From contig JBDTMZ010000027.1 in assembly GCA_039934035.1 (NCBI GenBank), positions 1 to 64,000 on the forward strand: 64,000 nt of DNA, read 5' to 3'. Source of the stretch: Solibacter sp039934035. GTDB taxonomy: Bacteria; Acidobacteriota; Terriglobia; Bryobacterales; Bryobacteraceae. Below the pieces are notes generated by a model, which saw nothing but the letters and a program-made list of their open reading frames with translations, searched no databases and was not told where the DNA came from. Both the position numbers and the translations under genes were made by a program. This document shows, in pieces, positions 8,561-15,232 of this stretch (position 1 is the first letter of the stretch; each line of letters opens with the position of its first letter).

Positions 8561-9639
8561 GAGTCGCCGGGGTGATGAGCGGCACGTCGCTCGACGGCAT
8601 CGACGTGGCGGTGGTGGAGCTTCGCGGACGGCGCGTAGAGACGGTGGGCTTTACCTCGGTGCGGTATCCCGCGGCGGTGCGCGAGGCGATCCTTGGGGTA
8701 TCGAATTGCGTGACGCATACCGCGAATATTTCGCGGCTGAATTTCCAGTTGGGCGAATTATATGCGCGCGCGGTTTTGGGCGCGGTGAAGCGCTTCGGCG
8801 CGGTGGACCTGATCGGCTGCCACGGGCAGACGATTTTTCACGAGGGGCGCAGCAACACGCTGCAGATTGGCGAGGCCGGCGTGCTGGCCGAGCGCACGGG
8901 CGTGCCGGTGGTGTCAAATTTTCGCGCGCGCGATATTGCGGCCGGTGGGCAGGGCGCTCCGCTGGTGCCGTTCGTGGATTACCTGTTGTTTCGCGATCGA
9001 CGGCGTACGCGCGTCGCGCTGAATCTCGGTGGCATCGCCAACATCACGGTGATTCCCGCGGGGTGCGCGCCCGGGGGCGTCGTGGCGTTCGATACGGGGC
9101 CGGGGAACATGGTGATCGACGCGCTGGCGCGGGAGTTCTCGGGTGGCAAGCTGACGTGCGATCGCGGCGGCAAACTGGCGGAGACAGGCAATGTGAATCG
9201 CGGGCTGCTAGATGATTTGCTGCGCGATGCGTATTACCGGAAGAAGGCGCCGAAGAGCGCGGGACGCGAGCAGTATGGCGTGGAGTTCGTGGCGCGTTTG
9301 AAGGCGAGCGGCTCGTCGATGCGCGACCTGATGGCGACGGCCACGGTGCTGACCGCGGCGACGGTTGCGAGGGCGGTACGCGGTGCAATTGAGGGTCCGG
9401 CCGACCTGATCGCGAGCGGCGGCGGGGTACACAATCCGCAGATCATGGCGCATCTGGCTGGGTATCTGCCCGGGATTACGATTTCGACCAGCAGCGATCA
9501 CGGGATCGATGCCGATGCCAAGGAAGCGATTGCGTTCGCTGTACTGGCGCACGAGACGTGGCGGCGGCGCCCGGCGAATCTGCCCTCGGCGACTGGGGCG
9601 CGGCACGCGGTTGTGCTGGGCGATATTACGGTGGCATAA
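8557..9639 (+). CDS. anmK: Anhydro-N-acetylmuramic acid kinase AnmK
   Basis: 360 aa. AnmK hydrolyses and phosphorylates 1,6-anhydro-MurNAc to MurNAc-6-phosphate, recycling peptidoglycan sugars in the cytoplasm. Visible signatures: MSGTSLDGIDVAVVEL at the N-terminus (phosphate loop), GCHGQTIFHEG, the ATPase-fold motif FDTGPGNMVIDAL, and ASGGGVHNPQIM, all in family order. It starts within the mutS stop (ATGA overlap). No MurQ etherase gene is next to it here. Length and motifs are complete, with no sign of decay. Confidence 0.95.
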   Translation: MRVAGVMSGTSLDGIDVAVVELRGRRVETVGFTSVRYPAAVREAILGVSNCVTHTANISRLNFQLGELYARAVLGAVKRFGAVDLIGCHGQTIFHEGRSNTLQIGEAGVLAERTGVPVVSNFRARDIAAGGQGAPLVPFVDYLLFRDRRRTRVALNLGGIANITVIPAGCAPGGVVAFDTGPGNMVIDALAREFSGGKLTCDRGGKLAETGNVNRGLLDDLLRDAYYRKKAPKSAGREQYGVEFVARLKASGSSMRDLMATATVLTAATVARAVRGAIEGPADLIASGGGVHNPQIMAHLAGYLPGITISTSSDHGIDADAKEAIAFAVLAHETWRRRPANLPSATGARHAVVLGDITVA

Positions 9640-9665
9640 GGTTCCGGCTTCCCAGCTTTTCAAGC

Positions 9666-9741
9666 GAACAGACGACGAAAAAACTGTTCCACCATGCTGG
9701 CAGGGAACAGACGGAAAACGATCATCTGTTCCACCATGCTG
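9666..9741. repeat. Two direct repeats containing GAACAG...CTGTTC inverted units
   Basis: Copy 1 (9666-9699) and copy 2 (9705-9741) both begin GAACAGACG, have an A-rich middle (GAAAA), and end CTGTTCCACCATGCTG. Within each copy GAACAG and CTGTTC are inverted, so each could form a small hairpin. They sit between convergent anmK and ypdA, directly before a longer perfect hairpin. No coding role is evident; they resemble extragenic palindromic repeats. Confidence 0.7.
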
Positions 9742-9743
9742 AA

Positions 9744-9771
9744 GTAGGACAGGCCGGGAGGCCTGTCCTAC
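9744..9771. terminator. Perfect 12-bp hairpin between convergent genes
   Basis: GTAGGACAGGCC and GGCCTGTCCTAC are exact complements around a GGGA loop. The right arm overlaps the ypdA stop codon (9768-9770). The location between two convergent genes suits a bidirectional terminator, but there is no T-run on either side, so a REP-type extragenic palindrome is equally likely. Confidence 0.55.
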
Positions 9772-10751
9772 GCTACTTTCGTAGCGATGTCTTTGGCGAT
9801 CAGCTTTCCGTGGAAGCGGCCGTTCTCGATGAAGATTTCGTTGGTGTGCATGCCCGCGACAATCACGCCGGCCAGATAAATTCCCGGTCGCGTACTCTCC
9901 AGCGTTTCCGGATTGGTGCGCGGACGCCGCGTATCGGGCTCCAGCGAAATCCCTGTGGCATTGAGGAACTTCAAATCGGGCTGATAGCCCACCAGCGCGA
10001 AGACGAAATCGTTCTTGATGGAGATTTCCCCGTCCGGCGTTGCCAGCTGAAGCGACTCCTTCTCGATTCGCGTCACGCTCGAATTGAAATACCCGGTGAT
10101 CTCGCCGGCCTTGATCCGGTTCTCGATGTTGGGCTTGATCCAATACTTGACGGAGTCCGAAATCCGCGGACCGCGATGAATCAGCGTGACCCTCGCACCC
10201 GTCCAGAAGAGCTCCAGCGCCGCAATCGCCGCCGAATTCTTGGCGCCAATCACCGCGACGTCGTGGTTGTAATAGGGATGCGGCTCCTTGTAATAGTGCA
10301 TCACCTTTGCCAACTCTTCGCCGGGGACGTTCAGCATGTTGGGGACATCGTAATATCCCGTGGAGAGCACGATCTTGCGGGCGCGATAGACGTGGGATTC
10401 GCCCAGGCGGTCCGTGGTGGCGACGTCGTAAGCGTCATCCTCGCCAGTGATGGCGTCCACCTTTTCATACTGATGGACATTCAGTTTGTAGTGCTCGGCC
10501 ACCTTGCGGTAATACTTGAGCGCCTCGGTGCGATTGGGTTTTTCGTTCAGGCTCGTCATCGGGATGTTGCCGATTTCGAGCAGTTCCGGCGTGGTGAAGA
10601 AGGACATGTTGGTGGGGTAGTTGTACAGCGAATTCACCACGCAGCCCTTCTCGATCAGAACCGTTTTCAGGCCGCGCTGCTGCAACTCAATGCCGCAGGC
10701 CAGACCTGTGGGACCAGCGCCCACCACGAGTGCATCAAACGTTTCCGGCAC
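9768..10751 (-). CDS. ypdA: YpdA-like bacillithiol disulfide (bacilliredoxin) reductase
   Basis: 327 aa flavoprotein. An N-terminal FAD-binding GAGPTGLACGIEL is followed by NYPTNMSFFTTPELLEIG, characteristic of the YpdA group, and a central NAD(P)H-binding VAVIGAKNSAAIAALEL. There is no CxxC redox pair, which separates it from thioredoxin reductases. Firmicute YpdA uses NADPH to reduce oxidised bacillithiol or bacilliredoxins. By family this implies a bacillithiol-type thiol pool; the biosynthetic bsh genes are not in this window. The GTG start at 10751 follows the alaS TAG stop with no spacer, so the gene is probably translated by coupling to alaS. Confidence 0.85.
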   Translation of the reverse strand: MPETFDALVVGAGPTGLACGIELQQRGLKTVLIEKGCVVNSLYNYPTNMSFFTTPELLEIGNIPMTSLNEKPNRTEALKYYRKVAEHYKLNVHQYEKVDAITGEDDAYDVATTDRLGESHVYRARKIVLSTGYYDVPNMLNVPGEELAKVMHYYKEPHPYYNHDVAVIGAKNSAAIAALELFWTGARVTLIHRGPRISDSVKYWIKPNIENRIKAGEITGYFNSSVTRIEKESLQLATPDGEISIKNDFVFALVGYQPDLKFLNATGISLEPDTRRPRTNPETLESTRPGIYLAGVIVAGMHTNEIFIENGRFHGKLIAKDIATKVA

Positions 10752-13379
10752 CTATAGCTTCCCCTGGACGTCCGCGTACACCGCATCGAGAGCCGCATTC
10801 AGCGCCGACGCGTCCTTGCCGCCCGCTTCCGCCATATCGGGCCGGCCGCCGCCCTTGCCGCCCACCGCCTGGGCGACCGTGCTGGCGAGCTTGCCCGCGT
10901 GAACCTTGGCCGTGAGATCTTTCGTCACCGCGGAGATGATCGACACGGTGCCATCCTCCGCCGCGGCCAGCACCACCACCGCCGATTTCCACTTATTGCG
11001 CAGCGCATCGGCCAGCGCGCGCATTTGCGGGCGGTCCATGCCATCGAGGCGCGCCGCCACCACCTTCACCTCGCCGAAGCTGCGCGCCAGAGTCTCCACC
11101 TGACCTACCGCCGCCTGTGCGAGCTTATTCTTCAACTGCTCGACCTGCTTTTCGAGCGCGCGCTCCGCGGCCACCAGTTTCTCGACATGGTCGATCAACT
11201 CGGGTTCGCCGGACTGCACCATCTCGGCGATCCTGCGCACGGCGCCCGTGGTCTCCTGGTATTGCCGCAGCGCGCCTTCGCCGGTGACGGCTTCGATGCG
11301 CCGCACGCCGGCCGAGATACTGCCTTCATAGACGATCTTGCAGACGCCGATATCGCCGGTGCGCTGCACGTGCGTACCGCCGCACAGTTCGCGGCTGAAG
11401 CCCGGCACCGTGACCACGCGCACGTTCTCGCCGTACTTCTCGCCGAACAGCGCCATCGCTCCGGTGGCAATCGCCTGATCGAGCGGCAGGACGTCCGTGG
11501 TGACGGCCGTGTTCTTCAAAATCTGCTGATTAGTGAGGCGCTCCACTTCCTCGATTTCGGCGCGATCGAGCGCGGCGTAGTGCGAGAAATCGAAGCGCAG
11601 GCGGCCGGGATCCACCACGCTGCCCGCCTGTTTGACATGCGTGCCCAGCACCTGGCGCAGCGACGCGTGCAGCAGGTGAGTGGCGGTGTGATTGCGCCGC
11701 GTGGCATCGCGCAGAGGCACGGCCACTTCGGCTCGAACAGAATCATTCTTTCTGAGGGGTGCGCGAGTACGGACTTTGTGGACAATTAAGCCTGGGATTG
11801 GGCGATAGGTACTCAGCACGTCGGCGACCTTGATGTTGTCGACATACAGCGCACCCTCGTCACCGACCTGTCCTCCTGACTCCGGATAGAAAGGCGTGTC
11901 TTGCAGCACGAGTTCGGCGTCCATATCCGCATCTACACTCATTGTCAATGTCCTACCATCGACGATGATTCTGGAAATGACGGTGGGCAATATCAGCTGG
12001 TCGCGGTCAAAGTCTTGGTTAGAGTCTTTCGCGTGGATGTAGACTTCAGCAGCCGCACCTGTTGCGCCCTTCCAACTGGCCCGCGCGCGCTCGCGCTGTT
12101 GCTCCATTTCCGCATTGAAGGCGGCGCGGTCGATGGCGATGCCATGCTCGCGCGCCATATCTTCCTGTTCGTCAAGCGCGAGGCCGTAGGTGTCGTACAG
12201 CTTGAAAGACACCGCACCCGGCAGCGCCCCGCCCGCGAGACTCTTGATGGCGTCGTTGAAGACGCGCTCCGCCACCAGGAAGGTGGACGCGTAGCGGTGT
12301 TCTTCGTCCTTCACTACGCGCGCCACGCGCTGGATGCTCTCCAGCATCTCGGGGTACGCACCGGACATGTGCTGGGCGACGAAGCCCGTCATCTTATACA
12401 GGAAGGGATCTTCCACGCCGATCATGCGCACATTGCGCAGCGCGCGGCGCATGATTTTGCGCAGCACATAGCCGCGCCCTTCATTGGCAGGCATAACGCC
12501 ATCGTTAATCAGGAAGGCGGTGGCACGGGCGTGATCGGCCGCGATGCGCAGTACGGTATCCACGCGCGGATCGTCCCCCGGCGTGACGCCGAAGATCTGC
12601 GCGGCGTTCTCGATGATGGGGTAGATCAAATCGGTATCGTAGTTGGTGATCTTGCCCTGCATCACGGCGGCGATGCGCTCCAACCCCATGCCGGTATCGA
12701 TGGACGGGTGCGGCAGCGGCGTCAGCTTGCCGGTGATGTCGCGATCGAATTGCATGAACACGAGGTTCCAGATCTCGACGAAGCGTCCGCCCGCATCGCT
12801 GGGGAATTGCTCGTTTTCGCGGCCGGGCTCGGCGGTTTCCACGCCCAGATCGTAGTGAATTTCCGAGCACGGACCGCAGGGCCCGGTCTCGCCCATCTGC
12901 CAGAAATTGTCCTTCTCGTCCAGCCGGAAAATGCGGCTCTTGGGAATGCCCGTCACCTTCTGCCAGAGTTCTTCGGCCTCGTCATCCTCGCGGAAGACGG
13001 TGACGTAGAGCTTGTCCTTCGGCAGGCCGTACTCGCGCGTAATCAGGTCCCAGGCATACTCGATGGCGTCGGCCTTGAAGTAATCTCCGAACGAGAAATT
13101 GCCCAGCATTTCAAAGAACGTGTGGTGACGGCGCGTATAGCCCACGTTCTCCAGATCGTTGTGCTTGCCGCCGGCGCGGACGCACTTTTGCGAACTGGCT
13201 GCTCGCGTGTAGCCTCGCTTCTCCTGGCCCGTGAAAACGTCCTTGAACTGGTTCATGCCTGCGTTGGTGAACAGCAGGGTGGGATCGTTGGCGGGCACCA
13301 GGGATGAGCTGCGCACCACGCTGTGGCCGCGCTCGGCAAAGAAGTCGAGAAAACGCTGTCTGATTTCGGGACCTGTCAC
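10752..13379 (-). CDS. alaS: Alanyl-tRNA synthetase
   Basis: 875 aa, full length. It charges tRNA-Ala. The class II catalytic core starts IRQRFLDFFAERGH with SSSLVPANDPTLLFTNAGM and RHHTFFEMLGNFSFGDYFK. The editing domain carries the zinc/hydrolytic pair HTATHLLHA and CGGTHVQRTGDIG, and a C-terminal glycine-rich DHHA1-like oligomerisation domain (GGKGGGRPDMAEAGG) follows. GTG start 13379 has AAGGA eight bases upstream, and TACAAT on the minus strand near 13412-13417 could be a -10 box. ypdA follows with no gap. The protein shows no missing catalytic motif. Confidence 0.97.
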   Translation of the reverse strand: MTGPEIRQRFLDFFAERGHSVVRSSSLVPANDPTLLFTNAGMNQFKDVFTGQEKRGYTRAASSQKCVRAGGKHNDLENVGYTRRHHTFFEMLGNFSFGDYFKADAIEYAWDLITREYGLPKDKLYVTVFREDDEAEELWQKVTGIPKSRIFRLDEKDNFWQMGETGPCGPCSEIHYDLGVETAEPGRENEQFPSDAGGRFVEIWNLVFMQFDRDITGKLTPLPHPSIDTGMGLERIAAVMQGKITNYDTDLIYPIIENAAQIFGVTPGDDPRVDTVLRIAADHARATAFLINDGVMPANEGRGYVLRKIMRRALRNVRMIGVEDPFLYKMTGFVAQHMSGAYPEMLESIQRVARVVKDEEHRYASTFLVAERVFNDAIKSLAGGALPGAVSFKLYDTYGLALDEQEDMAREHGIAIDRAAFNAEMEQQRERARASWKGATGAAAEVYIHAKDSNQDFDRDQLILPTVISRIIVDGRTLTMSVDADMDAELVLQDTPFYPESGGQVGDEGALYVDNIKVADVLSTYRPIPGLIVHKVRTRAPLRKNDSVRAEVAVPLRDATRRNHTATHLLHASLRQVLGTHVKQAGSVVDPGRLRFDFSHYAALDRAEIEEVERLTNQQILKNTAVTTDVLPLDQAIATGAMALFGEKYGENVRVVTVPGFSRELCGGTHVQRTGDIGVCKIVYEGSISAGVRRIEAVTGEGALRQYQETTGAVRRIAEMVQSGEPELIDHVEKLVAAERALEKQVEQLKNKLAQAAVGQVETLARSFGEVKVVAARLDGMDRPQMRALADALRNKWKSAVVVLAAAEDGTVSIISAVTKDLTAKVHAGKLASTVAQAVGGKGGGRPDMAEAGGKDASALNAALDAVYADVQGKL

Positions 13380-13528
13380 GGAGTTTCCTTATTGTGAGTG
13401 GACTAATCTCTAATTGTAGCGGACGTGATTCGCGAAACGCGCGCGGGCGGGTGCGGAGAGGCGTGTGCGCCTGAATCTGGGGGATTCACGGAATGCACGG
13501 CCAATCGAGCAGAACAGCGTAAGTGCGT

Positions 13529-13629
13529 ACGAGTCTCGCGAACGTTAATTCAGCATCGACTGCAATTTCCGGAGCGACAGGCGTGGCAGGCTGCGCGGCC
13601 GTCCGTGCAGCCTGCCTCTTCAGCGGAGC
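13529..13629. repeat. REP-like dispersed repeat (copy A)
   Basis: It contains a perfect hairpin, GGCAGGCTGC (13585-13594) and GCAGCCTGCC (13607-13616). A segment at 13602-13629 is repeated in reverse orientation at 29822-29849 with about 28 identical bases. A second shared block, GAATTAACGTTCGCGAGACT on the minus strand (13529-13548), matches 29789-29808 at 18 of 20 positions. It lies just downstream of the enolase-superfamily gene and encodes nothing convincing. Confidence 0.7.
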
Positions 13630-13636
13630 GTGGGGC

Positions 13637-14875
13637 TCAGGTGAACCACTGAGCGCCGTTCTTCTTGAGATAGTCCTCGTCCATTGTGACGCCGATACCG
13701 GCCTTGTCCGGCACCGTAATGTAGCCCTTCTCGATGATGTCGCCTTCCTTGACGAAGTGCTTCCAACGATCCCAGCGCTGCGACGGATGGCTCCAGTGCC
13801 ATTCGACCACCATGAAGTTGGGCACGGTGGCCAGCATGTGCGCGGTCGCCATGGCGCCCATGGGCGATGCCTGGGAGTGCGGCGCAAACGGAATGTAGTA
13901 GGTCTGCGCCATGTCGGCAATCTTCTTGCCTTCCATCAGCCCGCCGCACTTCTGAATGTCGGGCATGATGATGTCGAGAGCCTGCTTCTCGAACAGTTCG
14001 CGGAAGCCCCAGCGCAGGTAGGCGTTCTCACCCGCGCAGATGGGCGTGTGGGTGGATTGCCGGATGTCGCGCATGGCATCGATATTCTCCGGCGGCACGG
14101 GCTCTTCCAGCCATGTCAGACGGAAGGGCTCCAGTTCTTTCGCGACGCGCTTGGCGGTCGGCAGATCGTACCTGCCGTGCATATCGACGGCGAGGTCGAT
14201 GCTCTTCGGCAGCGATTCGCGCATGAACGCGACCTTGTCGATCATGTGATCGATTTCGGTATTGTTGGCGGTCCAGTTCATGCGATCGAAGCGCGCGGGG
14301 TCGGCACCGTCATCGATATCGATCTTGGTCATGGTGAAGCCGTTCTCGATGATCTGCTGGATGTACGCCTTCGCCTGCGGATCGCTGCGGCTATCCGTGC
14401 CGGAATCGCAATACACGCGGATCTTGTCGCGCACCTTGCCGCCCATGAGCTGATAAATCGGCAGGTTCAGCGCCTTGCCGGCGAGATCCCACAGGGCGAG
14501 ATCCACCGCCGTCAAAGTGGCGATGTATTGCCCGGCCTGGGAGCCGCCGAAGATGCCGCTGGTGCGGATGCGTTCCCAAATCGCCTGGATGTTGAGCGGG
14601 CTCTGGCCGATCAGGGCGTTGGGGAAGCCCTGCAAAATCTGCGGTCCGCCGCTGACCGCGTCCACCGCTTCCCCATCGCCGAACAAGCCCTGATCGGTGT
14701 AGATGCGAATGTGGAAGCCCTGGATGTTGGCCGATTTCACATCCGTGATTTTCAATTTTGGCCGCTGATAGGGCGTGGTAATCTCCTCCACGGCAGCGGA
14801 CAGTTTTTGCATGCTGAATGCGCCGGCGATACCGAGCCCGGCGCCAAAGAACGACCTTCTATTCCATGAACTCAT
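13637..14875 (-). CDS. Tat-exported mandelate racemase/muconate lactonizing enzyme family protein
   Basis: 412 aa member of the enolase superfamily, which abstracts a proton alpha to a carboxylate. The N-terminus MSSWNRRSFFGAGLG is a twin-arginine signal, so it likely acts in the periplasm. Barrel motifs in order: KIDIDDG (acid-base Lys), DMHGRYD (metal Asp plus His-Gly-Arg-Tyr), WLEEPV (metal Glu), CAGENAY (third Glu), and PHSQASPMG (His). DxHGRYD-type sequences are frequent in sugar-acid dehydratases of the mannonate/galactonate groups, so a sugar-acid dehydratase is the best guess; the substrate is unknown. Tat export is unusual for such a catabolic enzyme. It appears monocistronic. Confidence 0.85.
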   Translation of the reverse strand: MSSWNRRSFFGAGLGIAGAFSMQKLSAAVEEITTPYQRPKLKITDVKSANIQGFHIRIYTDQGLFGDGEAVDAVSGGPQILQGFPNALIGQSPLNIQAIWERIRTSGIFGGSQAGQYIATLTAVDLALWDLAGKALNLPIYQLMGGKVRDKIRVYCDSGTDSRSDPQAKAYIQQIIENGFTMTKIDIDDGADPARFDRMNWTANNTEIDHMIDKVAFMRESLPKSIDLAVDMHGRYDLPTAKRVAKELEPFRLTWLEEPVPPENIDAMRDIRQSTHTPICAGENAYLRWGFRELFEKQALDIIMPDIQKCGGLMEGKKIADMAQTYYIPFAPHSQASPMGAMATAHMLATVPNFMVVEWHWSHPSQRWDRWKHFVKEGDIIEKGYITVPDKAGIGVTMDEDYLKKNGAQWFT

Positions 14876-15232
14876 CGATGCCCCCCAAGTGGACTGCCAC
14901 GGTCAATGCAAATGGTTTTCCGTGCGGCCACTGGCCCGCGGGAAGCAAAAAGGCCTCGCGAACCTGGCGGGGTCTCCCGGCCGGAACACGCGACTCCGGC
15001 CATCAAGGCGATCAAACATCAGCGTTCAACACAGACTGTAACAGAATTCAGGCATTTCGACCGTCTGATCTGAAGGCGCTTCGGGAGCCGGGGCGACACC
15101 GGCAGAACCATCGCGAAGCAGGAGATAAGGCCGCATCTGACGGGGCGCGGACTGGCGGTGTCGCACACCTCATGTAGGCGGTCCTCGCCTTGTGGTTACC
15201 GGTACTCCGCACTAACAGGGAAGACAGGGGGC
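14876..15232. other. Intergenic region without a supported gene
   Basis: 357 bases between the kinase 3' end and the start of the enolase-superfamily gene, both on the minus strand. Short frames here have poor composition and no ribosome-binding sites. The only structure I see is a 7-bp inverted repeat, GGCCGGA/TCCGGCC (14979-15001, nine-base loop), in the 5' region of the enolase-superfamily gene. The promoter of that gene must lie here, but no confident -35/-10 pair was found. Confidence 0.5.

Noticed and set aside
11901..13307. A 468-codon plus-strand frame opposite alaS
   Set aside because: The alaS motifs on the minus strand are complete; this frame has no recognisable domain.
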